Part shown: positions 36,794 to 45,216 of the stretch, in pieces
Numbering within the stretch: the stretch's first letter is position 1
How the letters are laid out: every line of letters begins with the position of its first letter
NCBI GenBank assembly: GCA_002284895.1
Contig: CP015605.1
Location: forward strand, 372,001 to 436,000
Direction of reading: 5' to 3'
Source of the DNA: Actinobacteria bacterium IMCC19121
Lineage (GTDB): Bacteria > Actinomycetota > Actinomycetes > Nanopelagicales > Nanopelagicaceae
Length of the DNA stretch: 64,000 bases
Made by a program: the position numbers and the translations under genes
The notes under the pieces: model-generated
Told to the model about the DNA's origin: nothing
Database searches by the model: none
The model's input: the letters and a program-made list of their open reading frames with translations, nothing else

Positions 36794-37345
36794 ATGCAAA
36801 TTGAGGAACTTGGAATTGAAGGAGTATGGATTGCGCGATCGCCTGTTCACCAAGATGAGCGTGGTTTTTTTCGCGAATGGTTTAAATCTGATGAAATTGA
36901 GTCTGTTCTTGGGAGGACCTTTGCAGTTAAGCAAGCAAATATCTCTTCTTCAAAAAAAGGTGTACTCCGTGGAATTCACTTCAGTCAGGCACCGGGAGGT
37001 CAGGGCAAGTGGGTCACTTGCATTTCTGGGTCAATTTGGGACGTAGTGGTTGATATCCGTCCTGCATCTCCAACATATATGAAATGGATTGGAATTGAGT
37101 TGAAAGGGGAGAAGGGCGATGCACTCTTTATTTCGGAAGGGCTAGGACATGCCTTCATTGCTCTTGAAGACAATACAAATATTGCATATTTGCTAACTTC
37201 ACCGTATTCGCCAGCGGATGAGTTCGAGATTCATCCCTTAGATCCTGACTTGGCGATTGCCTGGCCAATTGCGAATCTGCCTTTATCAACTAAGGATGCG
37301 GCTGCGCCGTCCTTCAAAGAGTTATCCGAAAGTGGGAAATTTTGA
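36794..37345 (+). CDS. rmlC: dTDP-4-dehydrorhamnose 3,5-epimerase (RmlC)
   Basis: Epimerises dTDP-4-keto-6-deoxyglucose at C3 and C5. The cupin has HQDERGFFREWF, KQANISSSKKGVLRGIHFSQ with the catalytic His, GKWVTCISGSIWDVVVDIR, SPTYMKW and SEGLGHAFIAL. The ATG at 36794 (QIEELGIEGV) follows AGGAGA at good spacing; the frame is open upstream, but those codons lie inside rmlD. At 183 residues the length is standard. The TTG of the ABC exporter overlaps its stop. Confidence 0.93.
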   Translation: MQIEELGIEGVWIARSPVHQDERGFFREWFKSDEIESVLGRTFAVKQANISSSKKGVLRGIHFSQAPGGQGKWVTCISGSIWDVVVDIRPASPTYMKWIGIELKGEKGDALFISEGLGHAFIALEDNTNIAYLLTSPYSPADEFEIHPLDPDLAIAWPIANLPLSTKDAAAPSFKELSESGKF

Positions 37346-39177
37346 ATCGGTTTCGCTCCTTCTGGCATGGAAGCATAATTGGACGGTCACTACGCGTCCT
37401 GTCGCACAATGACCAGCGCAAGATTGTGGTTGTAGTCATATTGCAAATCTTTATGGGCATTCTAGATTTACTTGGGGTCGTTGCGATAGGTCTATTGGGG
37501 GCACTATCGATTACTAGCTTGCAATCTGCTGAACCACTCGAACGGGTAACTTGGGCACTACGTTTCCTGCACATTTCTAACGCATCGCTCCAAATTCAGA
37601 TTTTAGTTCTCGGTGCAGGTGCCCTTCTATTTTTAGTCGGTAGAACAATTCTCTCAATTTACTTTACTCGGAAGGTTCTATTCTTTCTGAGTCGGCGAGG
37701 GGCAAAAATATCTTCCAACTTAGTTTCTCGGCTACTTTCCCAATCATTATTAAAGGTGCAGGAGAGATCTACCCAGGAAACTTTATTTGCAGTCACTACA
37801 GGAGTCGGAGTCATTACTCTCGGGGTACTAGCCGCTGGAATTGTCCTCATTTCGGATGTTTCTCTTTTAGCAGTGTTGATGGTCGGACTTTTTGTTATAG
37901 ATCCTGTAACTGCATTTGCAACATTTGCTGTATTTGTTTTGGTGGGCATCCTTTTGTATCGCAACATGCACGAACGTGCCAGTTCCTTTGGAATCACAAG
38001 TTCAGAACTTAACATTAAGAGTAGTGAAAAGATTGTAGAAGTTTTTGGTTCATATAGAGAATCAGTAGTCCGGAATCGGAGAGAGTTTTACGCTAGAGAA
38101 ATTGGGAACATACGACTTGTGCTGGCAGATATTTCAGCTGAAATAAGTTTCATGCCATACGTGAGTAAATATGTAATTGAAACCACCGTCATAATCGGAG
38201 CCCTGCTTCTTGGTGGTGTTCAATTTATGTTGCAAGATGCAGCACATGCGGTTGCGACTTTAGCAATTTTTCTTGCTGCAGGAACTCGAATGGCACCAGC
38301 GGTTTTACGAATCCAACAAGGGTCAATCACAATCTTAACTGCAATAGGACAGGCTAATCCAACATTAGATTTAATTGATTCTCTTGAAGGTGTTCCGTTA
38401 GTTGAGGAATCAAATGACGAGATTGACTTCGAACATCAAGGTTTCAATGCCGAAGTTGAAATTACTGACATAAGCCTAACTTATCCAAAAAAAGATGTTA
38501 AGGCGATTTCGAATGTCACTCTAAGAATTCCTAGGGGATCTTCTGTGGCGTTAGTGGGCCCAACAGGGGCAGGAAAGACAACCTTGGTTGACGTTTTATT
38601 AGGTGTATTTAAACCTGATGAAGGAAGTGTTTTGATTTCCACTTTGTCACCATTACAAGCGATATCTAAATGGCCAGGAGCAATTTCTTACGTTCCACAA
38701 GATGTAATGATCGCCGCAGGCTCTATTCGAGAGAATGTAGCACTTGGGTACCCTTCAGAACTGGCTACAGATGAATTAGTGATGAGCGCTCTCAGGATTG
38801 CACAATTAGATGAATTTGTAGCCCAATTGCCAATGGGGGCCGAAACTCAAGTCGGTGAACGCGGAACCAAAATAAGTGGAGGTCAACGACAAAGATTAGG
38901 TATCGCAAGAGCTATGTTTACCAAGCCGCACCTATTGGTTCTTGATGAAGCTACGAGCGCTTTGGATGGGACAACGGAGGCTGGGATTAGCGAGGCAATT
39001 TACGCACTCCGAGGTTCAACAACCGTCGTTATGATCGCTCACAGATTATCAACAGTTAGGGATGCCGACATTGTCGTGTATATGTCTGAAGGAAAAGTGT
39101 TAGCAACTGGATCCTTTGAGCAAGTAAGAGCCTCTGTTCCAGATTTTGACCAACAAGCAAAGGTAATGGGTCTATGA
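37342..39177 (+). CDS. ABC exporter/flippase, fused membrane and ATPase domains (PglK/MsbA-like)
   Basis: A 611-residue half transporter. The first about 335 residues carry six hydrophobic segments. The nucleotide-binding domain has Walker A GPTGAGKTT near residues 406-414, signature ISGGQRQRLG near 511, Walker B LLVLDEATSALD near 530, and an H-loop AHRLST. It starts at TTG overlapping the rmlC stop. In this context it most likely flips a lipid-linked oligosaccharide, like PglK, since no Wzx is present in the window; a general lipid or drug exporter is less likely. Confidence 0.85.
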   Translation: MNRFRSFWHGSIIGRSLRVLSHNDQRKIVVVVILQIFMGILDLLGVVAIGLLGALSITSLQSAEPLERVTWALRFLHISNASLQIQILVLGAGALLFLVGRTILSIYFTRKVLFFLSRRGAKISSNLVSRLLSQSLLKVQERSTQETLFAVTTGVGVITLGVLAAGIVLISDVSLLAVLMVGLFVIDPVTAFATFAVFVLVGILLYRNMHERASSFGITSSELNIKSSEKIVEVFGSYRESVVRNRREFYAREIGNIRLVLADISAEISFMPYVSKYVIETTVIIGALLLGGVQFMLQDAAHAVATLAIFLAAGTRMAPAVLRIQQGSITILTAIGQANPTLDLIDSLEGVPLVEESNDEIDFEHQGFNAEVEITDISLTYPKKDVKAISNVTLRIPRGSSVALVGPTGAGKTTLVDVLLGVFKPDEGSVLISTLSPLQAISKWPGAISYVPQDVMIAAGSIRENVALGYPSELATDELVMSALRIAQLDEFVAQLPMGAETQVGERGTKISGGQRQRLGIARAMFTKPHLLVLDEATSALDGTTEAGISEAIYALRGSTTVVMIAHRLSTVRDADIVVYMSEGKVLATGSFEQVRASVPDFDQQAKVMGL

Positions 39178-39221
39178 AAGTGATTTTGCCTATCTAATTG
39201 AACATAAGGAGGAGGATTTCA

Positions 39222-40418
39222 ATGTTCGATAATGAAATTTCTGTAATTAAATTGGACAAAATATCCAAGCGAGTCAAAGAGAGTAAGCATCCGAGGATTC
39301 TGGAACGAATAAATAATTTAAGTAGTTTAGACTATGCGGTCTACGGCCACCAATCTTGCCATTTTGATTCAAACGAACCTATTTTTACCATTTTATTGAC
39401 ACTCCATGATGCAAATCTTGACTACATCATGCAAAGTATATTCTCAATCCAAAAACAAACATATAGAAATACAGAACTGATTATAATTGACAATGGTTCA
39501 ACAGGTGCAACTTCAAAGTATGTAAACGATATTTTTCTTAACGATAGTAGAATAAAACTTCTTCGAGTTTTGCGTAATCAATATGATCCATACGCTGGAG
39601 ATAGAAACCCTTTAGTAGATTTATGGAATGCGGGCCTGTTTTCATCAATTGGAGACTTTGTATTCTTTCAATCATATGACGATCTTCTTAGCCTGAATTA
39701 TGTGGAATCAATGGTTAAACTCTTCAGAGATAATCCAAAATGCGTTAGCGCTTCTCCACTAGTGAGCAGTATTGATGAAAATGGGGATGTAAATTCTGAA
39801 TTCACTCGGGCCCTGCAAGCGAGTAATTCCAGAAACAGATATGAGAACGGAATTTACCTAGCTCAATGTAAAATGAGAGATATCCATCTAATAAATTCTC
39901 CAGGCGGGCTACTCGCACAAAAAAGTGAGGCAGTAATAAATTTTGGTGGATTTGATTCTATGAATGACTTGACACAAATATTTAGATTTGCGATTCACGG
40001 GGAAGTTGGCTTTGATCCACAAGCCATGCTTTTTTGGAGACATCATGAATTTCAAACTAATAGGAATCAAACTCGCATGGGTATTTCCTATTACAAAGAG
40101 TTCTTAGAAATGCCAATCAGATATGGCCTGTTTAAAGTACACATGGAAGTCGGTGGATCGGAATTTGCAGAAGAATTTAGAGACTATCTCAATAGTGAGG
40201 CATCCAAGATGGCCATTGATAATGTCAAAACAACTTTATACCGATATGGGCAAAAATCAGGAAACAAAGCACTTTTGTTGCTAATGAAAGAAGCTCAGAT
40301 ACGAATTGTAATCAAAAGCGTGTATGTATGGACAGTTGTGTCTATCCATATTTTGTTGAGGCGTAGTACCCTAATTCGCAGAGCAGCACAAATAGCAAAA
40401 GAACTTTTATCTAAGTGA
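39222..40418 (+). CDS. GT2-family glycosyltransferase
   Basis: An about 398-residue protein: FTILLTLHDANLDYIMQSI, LIIIDNGSTGATSKY, then FVFFQSYDDLLS in place of the usual DxD, and a C-terminal helical tail. The start at ATG 39222 (FDNEIS) is preceded by AAGGAGGAGG at ideal spacing, so the longer frame from 39198 is rejected. The acidic pair YDD may bind the metal. It follows the ABC exporter by 44 bases. Sugar specificity unknown. Confidence 0.8.
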   Translation: MFDNEISVIKLDKISKRVKESKHPRILERINNLSSLDYAVYGHQSCHFDSNEPIFTILLTLHDANLDYIMQSIFSIQKQTYRNTELIIIDNGSTGATSKYVNDIFLNDSRIKLLRVLRNQYDPYAGDRNPLVDLWNAGLFSSIGDFVFFQSYDDLLSLNYVESMVKLFRDNPKCVSASPLVSSIDENGDVNSEFTRALQASNSRNRYENGIYLAQCKMRDIHLINSPGGLLAQKSEAVINFGGFDSMNDLTQIFRFAIHGEVGFDPQAMLFWRHHEFQTNRNQTRMGISYYKEFLEMPIRYGLFKVHMEVGGSEFAEEFRDYLNSEASKMAIDNVKTTLYRYGQKSGNKALLLLMKEAQIRIVIKSVYVWTVVSIHILLRRSTLIRRAAQIAKELLSK

Positions 40419-40463
40419 TAATTCATTAAGAATACTCCGTTTACCGGAAACTATCATTTGTTT

Positions 40464-41333
40464 TTATGCATTAAGTACCCAATCTAAACCCGTGTTCAGA
40501 TTATCAGAAGGCAACCATCCAGATTTAAAGAGTGGTGATCTCTCGCTGACTACAGCCATTTCAGGAAAATTGGAAAGCTCTGGCAAATCAAAAGTCGTGT
40601 TGCTTTGAATACCTATCAGCTTTTGAAGCGATTCCAATATCTCCCTATTTGTAAAGCCAAAAGTTGTTCCGATGTCAACTTCTATAGGAAGTTCCTTGTT
40701 AAGGATCCAAGATATTGCTAATCCAATGTCTCTCGTTGTAATCCAATCATGAATTGAAGATTGATTACTTAAGTGGATAGAGCTTCCTGTTCTTATGGAA
40801 TTTATAAGGTAGGGCACCAAACGTCTTTTGTCTTGTTTGGGACCATATGGAAAAAAGATTCGAGCCCATGTCAACCGGACATTTGAATTCTCAAGAAAAC
40901 TTTTGGCAGAATTAAAGGCTTCTACTTTCTGTTTGGCGTATAGGGATTTGGGTGCAAGGATGGTTAAACCGGCAGCGCTCTTTGTTATTTGATGCCCATA
41001 CTCTGCGCAGGTACCTAAAACAATAAAGTGCTCTACGTCAGTTTGTAAGAGATGTTGCGCTAACCTCGCTGTGAAATTTGCGTATTGGTAATTTGTTACA
41101 TGGTCCTGATAAATACCCGGGGTAGTGATCCATGCAGTGTGAATAATAACCTGCGGTTTCCACGAAAGAACTTTGATGAACTCATCAAAATCAAAAATAT
41201 CGCCCAATATTTGTCTCTGATCAAGTTGTTCATCGAAATTTCTGGAATAGATTAGGAGATCATTCCCATTGGAATCAAGTTGGTTAATGATAGCTTGGGC
41301 TAAGAACCCGTTTCCAATCACAAGTATCTTCAT
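40464..41333 (-). CDS. NAD(P)-dependent sugar reductase/epimerase (SDR)
   Basis: A 289-residue extended SDR: ILVIGNGFLAQAII at the N-terminus, VIIHTAWITTPG, VLGTCAEYG, SLYAKQK (catalytic Tyr and Lys), ARIFFPYGPKQDKRRLVPYLI and IHDWITTRDIG. It is the third gene of a minus-strand set with a C-methyltransferase and an RmlC-like epimerase, so a dTDP-4-ketohexose reductase role finishing a C-methyl deoxysugar is likely (inference). Six bases separate it from the epimerase. Confidence 0.75.
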   Translation of the reverse strand: MKILVIGNGFLAQAIINQLDSNGNDLLIYSRNFDEQLDQRQILGDIFDFDEFIKVLSWKPQVIIHTAWITTPGIYQDHVTNYQYANFTARLAQHLLQTDVEHFIVLGTCAEYGHQITKSAAGLTILAPKSLYAKQKVEAFNSAKSFLENSNVRLTWARIFFPYGPKQDKRRLVPYLINSIRTGSSIHLSNQSSIHDWITTRDIGLAISWILNKELPIEVDIGTTFGFTNREILESLQKLIGIQSNTTFDLPELSNFPEMAVVSERSPLFKSGWLPSDNLNTGLDWVLNA

Positions 41334-41339
41334 TAAAGG

Positions 41340-41888
41340 CTAGTTCGATATTGCTTCAGAATATTCAGAAATAGCACGGGAAAGACTAATTCCATTAGAA
41401 TCTTTTGCAGAGATTGAAAAATTCTGTAATGGCCATCTAATTCCAATATCACCAAATGGGTCTATTGAAAATGCAGACTCTGGTGAATAGGTGCCACTAA
41501 TTCCGTAATACACTATTGAATCCGCCTCAAGCGTTTGAAAACCATGAGCTATACCTTTCGGCAAGTAAATTTGAATCGCATTTTCCGCGCTTAATTCAAT
41601 AGAAGCAGATTTTCCAAAAGTTTTTGAATCTGATCGGAGATCCACAATTACATCAAAAATCGAACCCTGAACACAAGAAACTAACTTTTCCTCAGCGAAT
41701 GGTTCTACCTGAAAATGGAGTCCTCGTATTGTGCCAAGGTTCGGGTTGAATGACAAAGCAACGGAATCTAGGGAGTTTTTGAGGTCATTCGATGGGTGGA
41801 ATTTTACAAAAGTTCCCCGAGCATCCGTTATAGACTTAACTTGCTTAACTCTAACGCCCTCGATTTCAAGCACTTGAGACATAATCAT
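41340..41888 (-). CDS. dTDP-4-keto-6-deoxysugar epimerase, RmlC-like
   Basis: A 182-residue cupin of the RmlC family, clearly different from the RmlC at 36.8 kb: TDARGTFVKF, GTIRGLHFQVEPFAEEKLVSCVQGSI with the catalytic His (GLHFQ), DVIVDLRSDSKTFG, and YLPKGIAHGFQTLE. A Tyr in ISGTYSPES matches the catalytic Tyr region. It overlaps the C-methyltransferase stop by four bases. It probably epimerises C5 or C3/C5 of the C-methylated dTDP-keto sugar. Confidence 0.85.
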   Translation of the reverse strand: MIMSQVLEIEGVRVKQVKSITDARGTFVKFHPSNDLKNSLDSVALSFNPNLGTIRGLHFQVEPFAEEKLVSCVQGSIFDVIVDLRSDSKTFGKSASIELSAENAIQIYLPKGIAHGFQTLEADSIVYYGISGTYSPESAFSIDPFGDIGIRWPLQNFSISAKDSNGISLSRAISEYSEAISN

Positions 41889-43159
41889 CGCAGTTTAACC
41901 TGGTGCATTTCAGGAATAGCACACCACAATCGGACACTCGCGTCGAGATTCGAATAAAGAAAGTTCGCAATTTCAGTCTTGATATTCCATGGGAATATCA
42001 AGATATCTGTCGGCTTCTGTACAAACAAATCTTGAGGCGAAATAATCTCTACACCATGGGGCGGCATAAAACGTTGTTGTTTTTCTAAACTCACATCCGC
42101 GATGGCTTTAATCAATCCCTTTTCAACTTCAATAGAATTCAAAATAGTACTTGCTTTGGCGGCTGCGCCATAACCATAAATTCTTATATCCTTTTCACGA
42201 CTTTTATTCAACCATTCCTGGAAACCTTTTAGAATTTTTGATACCTCAAGGGAATAATGAGACCACTTATTTGCGTCAAATAGACCATTCTCAGTCTCAT
42301 GCTGGATGACTAAAGCAACTGATGGATCAACAGAATCATTCTGTGATGAATTTCGCAACCAATATCGATTAGAACCTCCATGAATAGAAAGCTCATCTAC
42401 TTTGAATAGGTTCAATCCATTAGTTTTACAGATTGCTGATACTGAAGTTGCAGTAAGATATGAATAGTGCTCATGATATATTGTGTCAAATTGCATTCCG
42501 ATCAGAATATTCCCCAGTGAAGGATTCTCAATTGATATTTGCGTTTCATCGCCGCATAAAATAGCTAAGCCTTTGACGAAATCTATCAAATCAGGAACAT
42601 GTGCCATTACGTTGTTGGCAATAATCAGTTTCGGATAGCCATAATTAAGCTGCAATTCTTGCGCTAATTGACTCGAAAAGAATTCTGAAATTGTCTTAAT
42701 CCCTAAACTCTCGGAAATTTGAGCAACATTTTGAGCAGGTTCAACACCAATCACTTTAATTCCATGAGGTAGGAAATTTCTTAAGAGATAACCATCATTA
42801 CTTGCGATTTCAAGTACCCAATCATCATTGGCAAACCTTTCCTCCTGAACTCTTTGAAGGACATAATCGGCAGCATGCTGTAAGAAAGTTGTACTCATAG
42901 AAGATAAATATCGATAATCTCTAAAAATTCTTTCTGGTGTTACAACATCTTCAACCTGACCTAATCCACATTCGGTGCAGATTCTTAAGTGAAGTGGGAA
43001 TCTTTCTAAACTTCCATCACTATGTCTAAGAAGTTCATTAGCGATCGGAAGATCTCCAAGGTCAAGCGCAGTAAAGAGATCTTTCCCTCCACATCCGCGG
43101 CAATGTGCACCACCCCGGCCCTTGAGAAATGGAAGAGTGGTGAGTACTTCGTTCTCCAC
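41885..43159 (-). CDS. NDP-sugar C-methyltransferase (TylC3/EvaC/NovU-like)
   Basis: About 424 residues with the three-part layout of sugar C-methyltransferases: N-terminal zinc-type domain (CRGCGGKDLFTALDLGDLP and LRICTECGLGQV), central SAM domain (VLEIASNDGYLLRNF, VIGVEPAQNV, DTIYHEHYSYLT), and C-terminal GYGAAAKASTILN domain. YHEHYSY carries the catalytic Glu/His/Tyr region. GTG 43159 (ENEVLTT) has AAAGGGGG upstream and is preferred over an ATG at 43210. These enzymes methylate C3 or C5 of dTDP-4-keto sugars. Confidence 0.88.
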   Translation of the reverse strand: MENEVLTTLPFLKGRGGAHCRGCGGKDLFTALDLGDLPIANELLRHSDGSLERFPLHLRICTECGLGQVEDVVTPERIFRDYRYLSSMSTTFLQHAADYVLQRVQEERFANDDWVLEIASNDGYLLRNFLPHGIKVIGVEPAQNVAQISESLGIKTISEFFSSQLAQELQLNYGYPKLIIANNVMAHVPDLIDFVKGLAILCGDETQISIENPSLGNILIGMQFDTIYHEHYSYLTATSVSAICKTNGLNLFKVDELSIHGGSNRYWLRNSSQNDSVDPSVALVIQHETENGLFDANKWSHYSLEVSKILKGFQEWLNKSREKDIRIYGYGAAAKASTILNSIEVEKGLIKAIADVSLEKQQRFMPPHGVEIISPQDLFVQKPTDILIFPWNIKTEIANFLYSNLDASVRLWCAIPEMHQVKLR

Positions 43160-43210
43160 CGTTAGCCCCCTTTCACCAAAAGAATGTCGCCTGAATCCCA
43201 AGCAAATCAA

Positions 43211-43990
43211 ATTAAGACAAGTATATCTGCTACTTAATGAGTGAAGGGTACTATGGGGAATCCTATATCCGAAGATGGTAATTTTGTGATTCTAGGTATT
43301 TTCAGACGCATAGCGGTGTCCCATGAATAAGATCCATTGATTTTTCCATTTGTCGTCGTACATATCCTATTGGCGATATTCCTTGAGAGCTTTTGCTCTA
43401 GATCAAAGTAGCCACAACTACGTATTCTATGAGTTACCAATCAATACCACGGCCCAATCTGGTAGCGGTTGGATAACAGCGCCAACTATATTTCTTATGC
43501 TTGTTTTACTAGCCAGCTTAAATTCCGACAGCACTCGAATTGGATAATGAGAAAAAGACATTGTAATGAAAAGTCAGCTCGAGAGTTACTTTAAAGAGAT
43601 AAACAGGTTAGCACTGACACATCTTCACTTAACAGTCATACTCTTGAATCTAGGTAAGTTAGTAGACCATCTACTAAAAATTAGATCTACAAGTATATTT
43701 CTATGGAGTCCTTTCCCATTTATAAATGATTCTGGAATTGCAGTCCATACAGCATTATTCCAATTAAAACTTTGGTGGCCTATTGTCTGGCAGTAATTTC
43801 TTAGTTCATACGATTCCGTAAAATCTAGTTCATTCGCAACCCGCAGATACATTACATGGGTATGTTTCTCGGGAAAAATGCTTTCAGTAAACATCTGAAG
43901 TAATTTTAGGGACATCAACTCTTCATAGATTAACAATCTTGGAGCACTTAGTGTTCATGTGTCTGCGATTAGCTGAGTGAGCATCAGGAC
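43211..43990. other. Gene-poor, probably decayed stretch before the tRNA operon
   Basis: About 780 bases with no gene I can support. Only short overlapping frames occur on both strands (for example minus 43234-43440 and minus 43625-43936). The second would encode about 103 residues (SLKLLQMFTESIFPEKHTHV and onward) without a good ribosome site or recognisable domain. The composition is AT-rich like the glycan genes rather than the tRNAs. It may be the remains of genes at the edge of a replaceable region. Confidence 0.4.
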
Positions 43991-44021
43991 AAAAAGAGTT
44001 AGAAACAATCTAGACAACTCT
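43991..44021 (-). terminator. Rho-independent terminator of the tRNA operon
   Basis: On the minus strand AGAGTT (44021-44016) and AACTCT (44000-43995) form a six-base stem with a 15-base loop, followed directly by a T run. It starts two bases after the end of tRNA-Phe, as expected for the end of the tRNA-Glu/Asp/Phe transcript. Confidence 0.6.
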
Positions 44022-44023
44022 TG

Positions 44024-44097
44024 TGGCTTGGGCCGGGATCGAACCGGCGACCTAACGATTTTCAGTCGTTCGCTCGTACCAACTGAGCTACCAAGCC
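44024..44097 (-). tRNA. tRNA-Phe (GAA)
   Basis: Minus-strand cloverleaf of 74 bases. The acceptor stem GGCTTGG pairs with CCAAGCC plus discriminator A. D-arm TAGCTCAGTTGGTA, anticodon loop CTGAAAA giving GAA for Phe, and T-arm GGTTCGATCC are all present. No CCA is encoded. Third gene of the three-tRNA operon. Confidence 0.95.
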
Positions 44098-44150
44098 AAA
44101 CAAGGCTTTAACATCGAAGCCCCTTTAGGCATACGACACTAAAACTTTTG

Positions 44151-44224
44151 CGACCCGGACGGGACTTGAACCCGCGACCTCCGCCGTGACAGGGCGGCGC
44201 GCTAACCAACTGCGCTACCGGGCC
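44151..44224 (-). tRNA. tRNA-Asp (GUC)
   Basis: Minus-strand cloverleaf of 74 bases. The acceptor GGCCCGG pairs with CCGGGTC with one G-T pair; discriminator G. Anticodon stem CCGCC/GGCGG with loop CTGTCAC gives GUC for Asp. T-arm GGGTTCAAGTCCC. No encoded CCA. Middle gene of the operon. Confidence 0.95.
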
Positions 44225-44269
44225 TTGAAAACTTCTTCAAAGCCTTTACTACTGTGAACAAGTGGTGCG

Positions 44270-44342
44270 TGCCCCCAACGGGATTCGAACCCGTGTTACC
44301 GCCGTGAAAGGGCGATGTCCTAGGCCCCTAGACGATGGGGAC
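44270..44342 (-). tRNA. tRNA-Glu (UUC)
   Basis: Minus-strand cloverleaf of 73 bases. The acceptor GTCCCCA pairs with TGGGGGC; discriminator A. Anticodon loop CTTTCAC gives UUC for Glu. T-arm GGGTTCGAATCCC. No encoded CCA. First gene of the operon. Confidence 0.95.
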
Positions 44343-44358
44343 GTTTCAAGGCTTGGCA

Positions 44359-44387
44359 ATCTTACCCGCCTTTATCTTGGCAACCAA
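44359..44387 (-). promoter_or_regulatory. Candidate promoter of the tRNA operon
   Basis: On the minus strand TTGGTT (44387-44382) and TAAGAT (44364-44359) are 17 bases apart and end about 16 bases before the tRNA-Glu 5-prime end, in the only gap upstream. Both hexamers match the sigma-A consensus only partly, so this is a candidate. Confidence 0.35.
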
Positions 44388-44431
44388 ACCAGATTTATTA
44401 AGCGTATTTACTACGAATTACAGAGGCTGCG

Positions 44432-45148
44432 TTAGCCGATAGCCCAACGAACCGTGACTGAAACTGAGACCCTTTGCTCTCCTAGATCAACAACAGTTTC
44501 AGCAGAATCTGCTTTGGCTGTACTTGCATAGATTGGATATGTAGAAGGAGTAGATGTTTCATCAAGGTAAATAACTTTGCCCAGTTTAACGCCAAGAAGT
44601 TTGGCATATGAAGCAGCCTTAGCTTTAGCACGGCTAACAGCATCAGTACGGGCAATCTGAGTTGCTTTGTTGTTATCTAGGACAAATGGACTAACGCCAT
44701 TAATTTGTAGGTTATCTCCACCAGCATCAACAATGGCATCGACAACTGTTCCTGCTGTGGAAGCGCTACGGATAGTGATGTCAAATGATTGAGTTGCACG
44801 GTAACCGGAGAGAGTTGGTGTGCCAGAAGTTGGATATGAATACTCTGGGTAAACGGTTACCGACTGAGTAGCAATATCTTTTGTTGCGACTTTATTTACA
44901 CCTAGCACTTTACGAACCGCATTGGATGTTGTACCAGCAGTAGAAAGTGCCGCTTTACTAGAAGATGCAATCACGGAAACAGTTGCATTAACACGCACAG
45001 CATCAGGAACGACGGTTGTTGTCCCTGTCGCACTAATGGTGATGTGTCGGGTATCTGCAGCAGATGCTGGCAACGCTAATGCAACGCTTGAAATCAGTGT
45101 TAAAGCCATTGCCAAGGCTGCAACTGTGCGAAAGTGGTGTCTTCTCAT
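44432..45148 (-). CDS. Exported SIMPL-domain protein (DUF541)
   Basis: About 238 residues. A signal peptide, RRHHFRTVAALAMALTLISS then ALALPASA with cleavage after AxA, is followed by ITISATGTTTVVPDAVRVNATV, the usual start of a SIMPL domain, and a C-terminal RAKAKAASYAKLLGVKLGKV segment. The protein should be secreted or surface bound; SIMPL proteins have no settled enzymatic role. I chose ATG 45148 for a compact signal peptide; ATG 45166 would add six residues (RDNQS). It is divergent from the Sua5-type gene. Confidence 0.8.
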   Translation of the reverse strand: MRRHHFRTVAALAMALTLISSVALALPASAADTRHITISATGTTTVVPDAVRVNATVSVIASSSKAALSTAGTTSNAVRKVLGVNKVATKDIATQSVTVYPEYSYPTSGTPTLSGYRATQSFDITIRSASTAGTVVDAIVDAGGDNLQINGVSPFVLDNNKATQIARTDAVSRAKAKAASYAKLLGVKLGKVIYLDETSTPSTYPIYASTAKADSAETVVDLGEQRVSVSVTVRWAIG

Positions 45149-45216
45149 GGACTGATTATCGCGCATTAACTTGAAATCGCGCTAATTATTGCTGTGAAAA
45201 GTGAGAGAATTACAGG

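Noticed and set aside
41340-41888. Second rhamnose RmlC as a simple duplicate
   Set aside because: The sequence differs strongly from the RmlC at 36.8 kb and is coupled to a C-methyltransferase, so a separate sugar is more likely.
43625-43936. A 103-residue minus-strand gene
   Set aside because: No ribosome site or recognisable domain, and it overlaps another frame on the other strand; treated as part of a decayed stretch.
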